64,000 bases of DNA, taken from positions 124,001-188,000 of the forward strand of contig NW_024468555.1 in the NCBI RefSeq assembly GCF_001632365.1. The letters are read 5' to 3'. The stretch is from Laetiporus sulphureus 93-53. Its lineage: Eukaryota > Basidiomycota > Agaricomycetes > Polyporales > Laetiporaceae. Shown piece by piece: positions 1-11,006 of this stretch. The notes under the pieces are model-generated. The model saw nothing but the letters and a program-made list of their open reading frames with translations, was not told the DNA's origin and did not search any database. The stretch's first letter is position 1. Each line of letters starts with the position of its first letter. The position numbers and the translations under genes are program-made.

Positions 1-484
1 CTACTTTTCGTCGAGTCCTCGACGGATTATGACGTGAGGATATTTTCGACCATGTTCAATGCTTCACAAATGCGGCTGTCGCTCCTCGACGCCCCTACGG
101 ACGTCGCGAGCCAGCTTGCACAGAGCTTGCGAGCGGTGTTTCCCCGAAGGATCTCCTCCTATTCGGCTGACGAGGACGGCGTGCACATCATCGAAATCAA
201 GAAAGAGCGTTTCGGATGTGAGCCGCGTTTCGTCCGTATGAGTATCCTGCATTGGTGACGAGGGCATATGTGATACAGCACGCCGGGCGGATATCGATCT
301 CTTCACAGCGTGTATGCTGCAGTCGTTTAGCTCGATTGGATTCAAGCTGGACGGGAGCGTACCGTTTGGTCTGAGGACGGCGTTGGGACTTGGGCCGCGG
401 AGGGAGGCATGGATATTCCGAGGCACAACTCGGAGGTCGATGGACTTTACTCGGAAGCAACCGCTTCCAGATGGGCATTCCTGA
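1..484 (+). CDS. Agaricomycete hypothetical protein, 3' end (partial)
   Basis: The reading frame is open from the first base, so the gene starts left of the window. The first exon contains STDYDVRIFSTMFNASQMR. A GTATGA donor at 236 and a TTCACAG acceptor ending at 308 define a 73-nt intron, and the frame resumes in phase with GFKLDGSVPFGLRTALGLG and REAWIFRGT, ending at TGA 482-484. The pattern of an amphipathic segment, a short conserved block after one intron and a W-x-F-R-G-T tail resembles a large family of Agaricomycete hypothetical proteins that I recognise by style only. I cannot assign a function. The splice model is supported by phase and by loss of coding character on the other paths. 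Confidence 0.55.
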
Positions 485-1213
485 CTGCATTGCTCGATGG
501 CTTCCAAATAAGGCTGTACGTTGAGAGCTATGCATTTCATCTGAAACTTGCCGATCGGAGACATCCGTTGAAACAAGCTTTGACCCTCGCATCACCAGTC
601 GTGAATCCGGATGTTTAGGATATACACACCATCGCACATCAGTATGCTATATTTGATCTATGCTACTGAAAGCATGAACAGTGATCAAGAAGCGTCGAGA
701 CTCAAGGATCACTTCGCGTCAGATGCCGCTCGTACGTAAAGATACGCAGCGTGGGCATTGTATATCCTTGTAAGCTCAAGTAGCGAGGTTTCTACGATTT
801 TGTAGGTTCTGATATGCCAAATGACAGGAGAACAAGAGATGAACATACTGGTTTACTGACGGCACTGCTGTATACTCTCATGGATATGACTTGAGCCAGT
901 CGCTCCCAATCACGGAGAACGTGCATGATGAACTGCTTCTTGAATATGCCCTTATGTCGGGCTGATACAGCCAGATGCGAAGTGAACGTAGCCTGCAGGC
1001 ACGATATCATGATTCGGCTTGTTGAGAATGATGGACCAAACTGGGTAATATCGGAGGTAGACTAACAAAAGAAGACATGCGGTCAGATGTGACAATGGAA
1101 CGACCCATAACGCAGGTTTCTATCCGAAGTCCATCAGAGCTCCGATATCGGTTTCGTATTTGTGTTCGTAGTCGGTTTGGGGTTGGGCTTGGAAATAGCA
1201 TGCACCGAAGGGG
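485..1213. other. Intergenic, no gene seen
   Basis: I see only short open frames without coding character, and no RNA gene or repeat. It includes the 3' flank of the left-edge gene and the 3' flank of the minus-strand candidate that ends at 1214. Confidence 0.5.
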
Positions 1214-1506
1214 TCAGTTTTCCCTGAGGGGGATTCTGAGCCCGCCAGGAGGGAGCGGGGCCCGTCGTCGCCGGCGGATAGTAACGGTGCATACGCGTCG
1301 GAGCGCGAGCGGAAGTTCACCATCATCAGAGGCCTCACGTGCCTCCGCCACTGCTTCGACCTCAGCCGCAGGCTCTCTGGACAGAGTCTCGCTTGGCTCA
1401 GTAGCTGTGAGCTCTCCTCTAAGAATATGTTCAGTGTGTTGTTGGCAGGAGAAGAGGGCGCAAGAACTCACTGCGAGTCCTGCGATGTTTGGTCAGGAGA
1501 AGTCAT
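1214..1506 (-). CDS. Small hypothetical protein, two exons (candidate gene B)
   Basis: The model has exon 1 at 1472-1506, starting with ATG and reading [11 protein letters not shown], and exon 2 at 1214-1418. They are joined in phase 2 across a 53-nt intron with a GTGAGT donor and a TTCTTAG acceptor, giving about 79 residues. Exon 2 starts [10 protein letters not shown] and is acidic, and the C-terminus is very basic (runs of Arg). The layout matches the candidate gene at 2725-3025: a tiny first exon containing D-Q, a phase-2 intron, then an exon opening with E-L-T-A. No domain is recognised. An alternative ending in another frame of exon 2 cannot be excluded, and the gene could be spurious. 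Confidence 0.28.
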
Positions 1507-2724
1507 TCGGAAGTTATGCCGCTTCAGTGAGTGTGGATGACTCGCTTACAGCTGGGGAGTTTGTGGGCTTCATCGCACCGCGTCGGTGTCCTTATATGTC
1601 TTTCTGAGGCGATGAATATGTCCAGACCTGTGGACATGCCCGGATAGCCATGCTAATACAGCGTGGGTGACTATGCCAACCCAAGGCAAAGCAGTGCCTT
1701 TCCGCGTCTAGTCTTGTGTCGCAATCTGGCGGCATAGCGGCGAGCATAGCGGTGGATGGGCGGGAAGGAGCTCGGCCGCCCGAGGCTAGAGAGGGGGCGA
1801 CGTACGTATATAGGGCACGGCGCGCGGTGTGTGCACAGGTGTGCGCCCCGCCGTTTTTTCTTCCTCACCCGAGGTGGTGGGAGTCCAACAATCATCGCAG
1901 GAGGGCGTTAACCCATGAATCGCGACATTTTATACTAATCAATCAAATGCCATGTGAACTCAGGAGCTGCGTGCATGTTCTCACTGAGTACGTGTGAGAT
2001 GACTCTTTGTCTCGCAAAGATCGGGAACGTTGTCCTCGAACAAGCTTCTGCCCAAGGTGCTCGGAAAACTCCCATTCAGTCACTCGTTATCGGTGAGTCA
2101 CTTGATTCTGTCACTTAATTATTTATCTGTCATCCGCAGAAAAGTCTTCCACCGTGCCTTAAGCAGTTCCCAGCACTGTCTGCATACAATTGTGGGAAGA
2201 TATAGGCTACTCTGGAGCGGAATGAGGTACAACTGAATTATTCATGTGATGGTCCGGTGGGAAGGAGCTATCTTAGAAACCCCTTGATGAGTGTTGACGT
2301 ATACAGTAGGTAGATCACTTGCTGGGCCAATTCATCACTGTTGTCTTCTTGAAATGAAGCTTTGTAAATGCAACAGCATCATTCTGAATTTTGAAAAGAT
2401 TGCATATGAATCATCTGTGTAAATGTTGGCTCTGTCCCCACGAACATGGTCCAGAGGAGAACAATACAGCACACGATGTAGATCAGCTGAACGAGACAGA
2501 TTTTGACTCTCCACGCCCGTCCGATCTTTTATATATACAAGAATACTACATAGGGAATACGGAATGAGGCATTTCTGAAGTGCTAGCTGGAAATCACCGG
2601 GGCTTTGTGGTTGTATCCGGCTTCGGCTTCGGCTTAGAGACAGTCGCTACCGGAGCGGTCGACTTCCCTCGGGGACGGAAGCTCAGCAAATTGGGATCAC
2701 TGCAAGGCATTGAATCAGCTATCA
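1507..2724. other. Intergenic, no gene seen
   Basis: Both strands carry only short, low-information frames. The part from about 2280 to 2560 is AT-rich and contains ATATATA near 2532. No mobile element, RNA gene or repeat array is visible. Confidence 0.5.
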
Positions 2725-3025
2725 CTATGAGGGGGTACGATCAAGAGTCAATTCGGCGTACGCGAAATCATCGGCATCGTCAAAAGCGGTGGCGCTATGC
2801 ATAATCAAAGCTGGTGAGGACGTGCCTGGGAACTGGCGTGGAATACACATACTCCGTCCTCGGGGTGTCCGGCTTGTAGGTTTCTTTGACGATATCAGTT
2901 GCAGCGTCCTCGCCCGGCGCAGCGGTGAGCTCTCTGCCAGGTCTAATTTGTGAGTTCTTGCCTGAGGAGGGTGGTATAAAAGCTCACGAAGAACTCAGCG
3001 GAATCTGGTCAGTGGTAGTCAACAT
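2725..3025 (-). CDS. Small acidic hypothetical protein, three exons (candidate gene A)
   Basis: Three exons, 2988-3025, 2853-2942 and 2725-2794, join with matching phases (38, 90 and 70 nt) to give 65 residues. The introns have GTGAGC/TTAG and GTATGT/CATAG borders. The protein starts MLTTTDQIPLSSS, continues with ELTAAPGEDAATDIVKE, and ends with DDADDFAYAELTLDRTPS before a TAG. It is acidic, has no signal peptide or membrane segment, and lacks a CaaX end, so it is not a mating-pheromone precursor. Two independent in-phase joins and a clean start favour a real gene. No family is recognised. It resembles the candidate at 1214-1506 in layout. Confidence 0.4.
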
Positions 3026-3886
3026 TTTGTTTGAGTAGACCGAGCGGAGATGACTTCGTGGTAGTAGCGGGGCTTGGTGAGTTTGCCTTATCGCGCTGCG
3101 TAGGTTTTAAATGCCCTCGATAGGCGGCGAACGAGCGGACCTGCGGACGTACTCAACTAGCCATGATGCAACTGTGGGCTGTGCCGAACCACACACCAGT
3201 GCCTATGAGACACCGCCTATAGCTTCGTTGAGGTCAAGCGCACATTTAACAAGAACAATGTGGACTTAACTCGGATGCCGAATGCATTCGCACAGGTTTC
3301 GACAATGCAGTTCTCAAACAAAGAGTGCAACGTTCCCAAGAGAACCCCGGGCGATTCGGAAGGCTGGCGACCTCATGACAGGTCATGATACAGCAATGCG
3401 AGGAAGCCACAAGATAGTCGGAACTCAAAGTCACACGTGCAAGTTGAACTGTATTGACACCACAGCATGAAAGCGTTTCTTCCTAGTTCCTACAGTATTG
3501 CAAATTGCAAATGGTACGACCTTTTGCAACGGTACGCCCTAATAAATATGCTTCATAACCCAGAAAGGTACATTGTATATTACAATTTAGTAGCGTTAAA
3601 TGAGCGGTTGCAATGGTCTGCGGTGTGCCACTGCGTGTCACGACCCACCTGTTCATCGACATCATGCATCGCCTGTTTAATACTGGCAAGTACTTGACTT
3701 AAAATGAACGCAGCATGTTGTAGAATGCGATGTGAGCATCATTCATGCCATGACACTCATCCAGAAGTAGAACAGTAGAACAGCGATCGCCGCCATAGCT
3801 ACAAAGCGCGGAGCTGGCGCGGGTGTCCATATCGTGGAGTTTGATATACTGCATGTAATCCACCTGTCCTAGCATGCTCCGCACGT
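3026..3886. other. Intergenic, no gene seen
   Basis: Only short frames are present on either strand. The left end is the promoter side of the minus-strand candidate A, with an AT-rich TTTAAA near 3106. The right end leads into the promoter of the WW-like gene. Confidence 0.5.
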
Positions 3887-3895
3887 ATATAAAGC
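3887..3895 (+). promoter_or_regulatory. TATA box of the WW-like/membrane protein gene
   Basis: TATATAAAG lies about 80 nt before the ATG at 3973, a normal distance for a fungal core promoter with a short leader. A CT-rich and A-rich stretch between this box and the ATG fits a transcription start region. Confidence 0.5.
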
Positions 3896-3972
3896 AAGCG
3901 ACTGCAGAGGGATCGTACTTGCGCGCGAAGCCCTCTCACCCATCAAAAGCACTTTTTTCTCATATACCCACT

Positions 3973-5879
3973 ATGCACTTCTCTACAGAGAGATACGTAT
4001 CCGCCTCCGCCCTTTCCGAGTTCAGTGACATGTCTTCTGGAGATATGGGATCTCCAGAGCGGCTTCCGCCCGCTTACTGCGAGGAGGGGTCGATACAGCC
4101 CATCACTGCGATACAGAACGAAAGATATGACAACAATGAAGTGTAAGAATCTTCATCTCAGCAACGGCAAATACTGACCAATTTATTAGATTGCAGCCGG
4201 GTTCTGTGACGGTGCCCGCTGGGGTCCACTCGACAGCATTGCCGAAAGAGTATGCATTACTCACGTTCTCAATGATGGGCTTCCGATTAATAATCTTTCC
4301 TAAAGGCATCCTAATATTCCGCAAGGTTGGACACAGCATATTCATCCGGAAGGTGCACGTTACTATGTCAATTCGTCCGAGTTTGTCCCAATCGTCACCG
4401 ATGCATCAATCGTCAAACCAGAGATCTTCCAGCAGCTGTTTGCGTCCATTGAAAACGTTCGTATCCTAGCTGGGAATTGCGGATTCACCTTGCCGGCGAC
4501 CTGTGAGCTCTACCTGCACGTTGAGGAGGGCAGGCAAGGTTGTCGTTATTATCTCGTCGATCACGATACTCAAACAGAATTCTGGCTTCAAGAAGTCCAA
4601 TCTGAGAGCTTGAATTTACCCGATGCAACTTCTATCGAACATCTGAGTACGTTACGCGAACCACTCGGAAGAATTAATCCTGACTAATGACAGAACACGT
4701 CCTATCTGAACATTACTGGACCCACGTCGAGTATTTCCCGCACCGCGCCGTGGGACCACGGCTCTGTCAGGAACTTGCAGAGATTCTGTACCATGCTACT
4801 GCAGGCAAGTTTACCCCGACGAACCTGGAGCAACGTACGATAACAATAGTAATCTATAGATCAAATGACCTCCGACAGTTCCACGTTTCCCTATGATGCT
4901 GAACAATGTACCAAGTTCCTCCACCTTCTCGAGGCAAAGAGTATGTTTTCCACATGTTCAGGTGTCCTGCTGAATTCTCATCTTGTTTCAATCAGCTGCA
5001 GACAATGTGTATATGATATGCACCATTGGTATTTTGATTCAGTGTTTCATCGTACGCGTGTCATTATTGACTGGGCTTCATAGCACGTATTTGGAGTTCC
5101 ATATGTGCGTTCTCTGCTGCCGCTCAGCAGCGCCTGCATCCTAAACTTTTCGCAGTTCGACACAGGTTTACTCAATTTCACGGGGAAGCGCACGCGCGCC
5201 TTTGTCGATTCCAGCAGCGCTTCGTCCCGTTCGCTCACAATGGGAGGTTGATCAGGCTGTGCTCCGTGCTTCTATTTGGAACGCCGCACAGGCTATCGAA
5301 GGAGCTAGAGCTTCAATATATCGACGGAGTGGTGTATCATATGCACTGGCACAAGTTCATGTCTTCCTTGAAGAAGAATTGGCTATTTTCGAGTGCGGTG
5401 GTGAGAACAGCCTCAGCCTACTAGTACTGCACTCCACATTGCTGATACATCAAATGAAACCAGTCCGCCACTCTGCTTCTGTTCGTGCATCGTCTTTGTC
5501 ATGATACAGGAACCACTTGCTTATCAGCCTCAACAGAGCATCGGTCTGCCTGAGAGGCTTGGCCGCCGGAACCATATCTCAAATCCTCGCCCTTCTTTCG
5601 AACGGCACATCCCTCGGTGCCCTGGCAACCAGTGTTGGTTTGCTGTACTTTCATGCCGCTGCTGAGGACATGGCGGCTGACGCTGTAGTCCGTATTGTCT
5701 GAATTCTGTCCCACTAAACCACCTAACTGGGTTTGCAGGCTGAACATTTGAGTGCAATTGAGAGCCACAGCTGCGGCTTCGTCTTAACTGCTGTAACTTA
5801 CAGCCTTCCTCAAGCACTCATCTTCTGGTCGATGCTCGCCATTGCCTTGCACATCGTATTAATTGCTGCCACAGGATAA
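3973..5879 (+). CDS. WW-like domain protein with C-terminal membrane segments (Agaricomycete family)
   Basis: Exons are 3973-4142, 4190-4249, 4306-4646, 4694-4804, 4860-4940, 4996-5028, 5084 to about 5400, about 5515 to 5687, and 5739-5879. The N-terminus is polar. A WW-like segment lies near residues 80-95 (QGWTQHIHPEGARYYVN). The family-typical blocks SEHYWTHVEYFPHR and STFPYDAEQCTKFLHLLEA follow, and the last exons are hydrophobic. The intron at 4805-4859 starts with GC, not GT, and restores the block ADQMTSDSSTFPYDA. The join between exons 7 and 8 is unresolved: GT donors near 5395 do not fit the phase of the next exon, so a small error, an unusual donor or a weak frameshift is possible there. 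I know the family only as an expanded Agaricomycete group with no known biochemical role. Confidence 0.7.
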
Positions 5880-6173
5880 TGAGTGGGTAATTCCAGCACC
5901 TGCCGCCTTCCCACCGTCGGCCCCCCTTCCTGACTTGAAATCAATCTTTGCTTCGCAGTACCAGCCTATCGACCAAAAGTATCAAACAGAATCGCGAGTC
6001 CCCTCTATGGTTATTTTATCCTAGCTATACTGCAGAAATCCTTCGATTAGTGCAACAGTAGATCAAGAAACAAGTAGTAGCACATTCGTTATGTCAGGAG
6101 CGATTGTACCTACATCGAACATGAGTATAGGATCCAATAGATACCATTCCGAGTACATTCCGGTACTAATAAT

Positions 6174-7089
6174 TCAAACCATCTTGACCACCTTGCTGCC
6201 GTCTACGCGCCCAGCCAGACTTGTTGCGTTCAACTTGCCATCCTCACCCCGCCGGTTCAACAATTCATCCCACCATCCGAAGAGAAAATCTCGGGCAATG
6301 AGTTTGAACCATGGCGTGAACGAGTTTGCTGTCCAGATGCATGAGATTTGTCCCGTTCGATATAGCGAATGGTCTTTACCTGGATCCTCAAACATTGCCT
6401 GCAGTTCTGCCTTGTTGACGTACTTGTGGTCACGAATCTCGTTCAAGTTAGGCTTCACGGTGACATTGGCGGTCAAGAAGAGAATATAGTCCACTGGTAT
6501 TTCTACGCTCAACGACCGTTGCAGTGCTTATATGCAAGGTATGTACTCACCCTCGTGCTCGCCCCATGTACCATTCGACGGCGCCAGATAGTGTATGCGG
6601 ATCAGGTACTGGAACTGGTCGATCGGAGTTTGGTCCTGAGGGATGCCCAGCTCATGTTCCAATTTCCGTGACGCGGCAACCTTCACTCCCAGCTGATCCT
6701 TCTCAATCTTCTCCTCCTCAAAGTCATCCAGTGGATGAGAGCAGCAGGTGTTCGTCCACATGTCAGGAAACGTGATCTTCTCGCTGGCCCGCTGCTGCAG
6801 GAGAAGCTTCCCGTCGTCTGGCCGGAACACGAAAGCAGAGAAGGCACGATGGAGGAGACCCTTGTTGATGTTCTCCATAAGATGACCTGCAACCGCATGT
6901 CTAGGCATGCCACTACTTGAACAGGGAGAAACACGCACAAGTCTTCTTGTCTGCAGCACCAAGAGGACGGTCCTGCTCATCCACCAGGATGCACCTCTCG
7001 TCCATTAACCTTGACTGCTCTGGGTCATATTTGGACAAGTCAATCGTCGAGAGGACAGCGCGAGACGCAGCGACAGCGGGCGAGGACAT
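6174..7089 (-). CDS. IDI1: Isopentenyl-diphosphate delta-isomerase (type I)
   Basis: The enzyme interconverts isopentenyl diphosphate and dimethylallyl diphosphate at the end of the mevalonate pathway, feeding sterol and terpenoid synthesis. Exons 6939-7089, 6551-6886 and 6174-6493 join in phase to give 268 residues, a normal length for fungal type I enzymes. The Nudix-like fold is recognisable from [34 protein letters not shown], which holds the catalytic Cys, and the GEHEGVDYIL region, which holds the catalytic Glu. The C-terminal block with [20 protein letters not shown] is also family-typical. An upstream in-frame Met at 7197 would add 36 residues. I chose 7089 because the conserved N-terminal part begins there, though a longer isoform could carry a targeting peptide. 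Confidence 0.93.
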
Positions 7090-7513
7090 GGTGCGAGTGG
7101 ATTGGACGACGGTACGGAACAGATGAGAGCCGAAGCTGCCCCTCATATAGCGACGAGAAGAATTAAGATGAGTGTGGTGCGATTCAAAAATTGGCACCGC
7201 CGGTAAGACGCCAGAATCTGAGACTGCATGGTAGTGGCCATTGTCAGGTAGTCCGATCGCTCAGACGTCGTTCAATACCATCTTCACACGGCATTGCCCT
7301 TTTGACGTTGGCCTCTCACGCGATAAACAGAGCGGATGCAGCATTCAGCATGGTCTTGTGAAGATGATATGTTACATGAAGCTACGGGTCACGATCAAAT
7401 TGGAAGCACGAATCGGACGAATGGCGGAGCAGCAAAGACCGATGTTAGGTCAAAAGAAGCGAATCGGATTGGAGAACAAGACCGGGCGCCTCAGGAGAGA
7501 ACAAGACCAATCT
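7090..7513. other. Intergenic: promoter of the isomerase gene and 3' flank of rec8
   Basis: About 424 nt lie between the isomerase start and the rec8 stop, both on the minus strand. A plus-strand frame at 7241-7636 runs into the rec8 terminal exon and has no recognisable domain. No other signal is seen. Confidence 0.5.
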
Positions 7514-10500
7514 CTATTTTACAGTGATGTGCAATTGTCCATACGGTTCGTCTTGAGCAACATTGACGAGATCTTTCGTCGCAAGCACTGGATAAGGGTA
7601 CGCAAGTCGCGGCCGATAGCCACGGAGTGCACATGATTGTGAGATGAGGAGATATACAGCGGGACAACACGCACCCAAGCAATGGTAAAAGGCGGCAGCA
7701 GCAACATGCGGTGTACTCGTCGCCTTTGGCACCACGTCATTAAAAGTCAGGGTCGAAGTCGAAGAAGGGAACGTTTTCAGCTGCATCTTAGCATATCTGT
7801 TGAGACAACGTTGGTTCAATATTGCAAGACAGGAATTGTTGCATCATAGCGAACGCACTCGAGAAAGTTGAAAGAATTGCGCTCAAGAGTCGGTAGGTTG
7901 GCGTCCGACAGCTCGGATTCGTTCAACACTGACAGATCCCCAGGAACTGTGTCCAGCAACGTGAGTTCCACCAACGCCACCGAGACTGAGCATCATACCG
8001 TCAAATTGGAAACCTTCTCCGCTTTGCGAATTTCTGAGTCCAAAATCAGCAGGCGAATCTGGGTAGTATCGACCGGAATGCAGAGGGCTCTCGTGTCTGC
8101 TACTCAGCGAGCTTCCTCTTAATCTGGTGTCAGCACGACCAAAGCTACGCTTAGCACTGCTATCTCTGCGAAAGTCAAGAGTCGCGCCGTTTACGGAAGA
8201 GCTTGCACCCGCATTGTCCCATGGGAAGAGCGCGCTACGCTGCGAACCAGAAAACAGATCTTGGCCGACGCCAGGTAGGTCAAACTGGCTGCCGAAACCC
8301 GACAACGGTCTGGATGCGTGACGCGCTTGACCAGGCTCCTGATACAAAGATGAATTATAGCACAGAACAAGGCGGTATTCGAAGTGCTTACTTCAGAAGA
8401 ACGGTGTCTCGAATCTAGCTCCCAATTGTTCCCTCCTTGAGGTTCTGTCATGCACAACGCTGTTAGTGAACAGCGTTTACATAGATACGTCGAAGCTGGT
8501 TCTCACCGAAGCTTTGATGATCGTGTCCGCCGAACATGAAACCCATGTCTATGTCCATGCCCTGTTCCCCGAACTTCTTTGCCTCAGGGCCACCGGTGCC
8601 CGCATATTGCTCGTCCTGGAATGTCTCTTCACCTATCTTTCTACGCTTCCTCGGTGGCTCCCCTATCGGACGATCCTGAGTCAAACCATCACCACTGTCT
8701 TTTGGCTTCATAAGGCACACCTTCAGACTCCAAGTGCAAGACGCCGGCACGAGCCTCTACCTGCAGTCTAAAACTTTCCAGCCAGAAATCGACAAGTACA
8801 GGTGCACGAACTTGCCAGACTGTCAGTGGATAGAGTCTGGCAGTGGAGGCGTTCATCACTTACGGCCGTTGGGAACACCCCATATCATCTCTTCAATCAG
8901 CCTCCCGCTTTCTTTCTCATGCTTCCTTTGAATTATTTCGCGCCGGATATGATCCTGACCTTCCATATAGTTCGCTCTTGCAGCCTAAAATGTGATACTT
9001 AAATATAAGATGTGCAATCCTCGCAGATTTCCCACCTTCAGCTCCTCATCGGTCAATTCAGTCCTCGCATCGAGGAGAAGCCTGACGCGCTTCGCCTTTC
9101 TCAGGGTGGGTTTGTTGGGAGCTCCGTTGATGACGCCATCTCCGTTGCGGTCAGGACTGAAAGGTATCAATGGCACAATGATCGAGCCTTCCGGCGGAAA
9201 AGCGTCTAGTGAAACTGGTGAACACGGGGACAACAATGAACGAGAGGTCACAATGACATACGTCCGTCTGCACCGAAGTCAGGCTGGCAGTTTTCAAAGC
9301 AATTCCAACATTGTCGTAAGCACGATAGAGCGAACCGCTACAGATAGATACGATATACCTCTTGTGAAATGCGCACGTTTGCAATTCCAGCTGGCTGCAT
9401 TTCATTGAACTGGAAATCCAGTCCAAGAGCATTTTCGTGCTGATCGAGCGCGAAAAGATCGGTGCCTGCTTTATTGCTTTGGATAAATTCAAATTTAGCG
9501 TTGCAGAATGTGCTGCGTCGCGTGTTCTTACCTATTCTGCAGTCTCTGTGGAGATCCACCCCAGCCCTCTCCCAGCTCTCTAGCTAACTCGTCGCCAATC
9601 TCTGCACCAAGGTCCATGCCTTCAGGCAGTACGAACAGATCGTCGTTGAAGCCGAAGCCGCCGCCCATCTGCGAAGATGATGGTCCAACTGCCCCAAAGC
9701 CAGCAACGCTAAGAGAACCGTCAATAGAGCCGGAAAGCAGGTGCTCGTGATTTTCATTGAGCGTATGCAAATTCGCTCTCGGAACCTCCACAAGCGACGA
9801 AGGAGGTCTCTGCTTGGCTTTGTTCTTCTGCTTGCTTTTCTTGCCGCTTGGGTCATATTCATCATCGGATACTTCTTCATCGGCGGCACGTTTATCTGAG
9901 TTTCGATACGAGAAGATAAATGTTCCCATGGATGTCGTTCAAGGCAAAACTGACTACCTTTGGCGTTCTCGTCCCATTCCTATGATGTCATGCGTCAGTA
10001 TGTCCAAGTGTATGCGCAGATTCTCCCCAGACCACGAACCTTGAACATATCTCCGAAATCCATGACGAAAGCCACGCCGGGGTCAGCAGTGAGAGTCAAG
10101 GCATCCGGTCTAATGACGACTTAGCGACGCCCGTGACCGGAGCAATGAGCGATCCTCACCGCATACTTGGCTGGCCCATCTGTAGCTCGGCAAAACCTTT
10201 GGAAAGCGTGTTGAGTTCTTGAACAGCTTTCTTCAGCGAGTTGTAGCATGTTGTGACGTCTGTCAAGAACATTTCTTGCTTCACTGACGATGCCGCAGTG
10301 TAGTGCATTAGACATGTTCTATATGGTCATAACAGGCAATGCACCTTTGTAAACCCTTAAAGCGCACTGAATTCAGAGCTTGTATGCGCATATAGAGACC
10401 ATGCATACCTAGCGACGCCGATCATCAAATTGCTCGACAGCCTCAAAGCAAGTGGCTCCACCGGTTCCGCGATGAGATCGCACAGTTGCGAAATATCGGC

Positions 10501-10675
10501 AGTTAGTACGGAGCGTCGGGGGAGCTTTTTAAATGACGACTTTGCGCCGAGAGTTGCAGCCAGCCTTCATTACAACATATTTTGATAAAAATGGGCGTTG
10601 CAACATGCGAAAGACGTACCATAGTAGACCGAAGCCGCTCTCGCGCTTCTCCAACAGCTCCTGCGTGAAGAACAT
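7514..10675 (-). CDS. rec8: Rec8-type meiotic cohesin kleisin, 18 exons
   Basis: Rec8 is the kleisin subunit that closes the Smc1/Smc3 ring in meiosis. Exons, in order: 10620-10675, 10409-10564, 10345-10355, 10160-10283, 10040-10109, 9958-9979, 9532-9895, 9359-9476, 9262-9283, 9036-9214, 8864-8984, 8761-8819, 8507-8675, 8392-8444, 7999-8338, 7946-7859, 7675-7796 and 7514-7587, all in phase, giving about 715 residues. The N-terminus (MFFTQELLEKRESGFGLLW, then LAATLGAKSSFKKLP and EPLALRLSSNLMIGVARVYK) is the Rad21/Rec8 N-domain in its Rec8-like form. The usual mitotic Rad21 start (S-R-R-G-P-L-A-K-V-W) is absent. The C-terminal winged helix is clear (LERNSFNFLEYAKMQL and AAAAFYHCLVLATKDL). The middle is Ser-rich, as expected for a separase target. 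Exons of 11, 22 and 22 nt are notable. Confidence 0.88.
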
Positions 10676-11006
10676 TATCTGGTGTACGAATCGGTTAAGC
10701 CGTCTGTTTATGACCCGTTGTCGCGGCCCATTACGTGCTCACGAGCGTCGATCTCTATGCCACGGGTTCGCAAGCTTGTGGTGGAGAGTACAGACTTGTC
10801 GAATGCTGACTGTAGGTGCAAGGAGGGAGAATGTGAAGGGAATGGCGAACGCGAGTTCACGGAAAGTCGATTGACAGGACCTGCCTAATTTAGAAAGATC
10901 TATTCGTGCAAGGATCTGCGGAAGCACAACGAACGTCGACAGCAGCGTTCGTAATCTTGACGTATATAACTCTTCGCCTAAGACACGCATATAATTGTTC
11001 TCAGCG
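10676..11006. other. rec8 promoter / 3' flank of the GRAM gene
   Basis: This 331-nt spacer lies between two minus-strand genes. A minus-strand open frame at 10739-11113 crosses it into the GRAM terminal exon but has no domain and is out of frame with the gene. I see no TATA box that I would call. Confidence 0.4.

Noticed and set aside
1077..1607. 176-codon plus-strand frame rich in Ser and Arg
   Set aside because: No domain, and the opposite strand offers a spliced model with better start and borders.
2725..3025. Possible mating-pheromone precursor
   Set aside because: Small size fits, but the product has no C-terminal CaaX box and no nearby STE3-type receptor with seven membrane segments is seen.
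7241..7636. 131-codon plus-strand frame between the isomerase and rec8 genes
   Set aside because: It overlaps the rec8 terminal exon antisense and has no domain.
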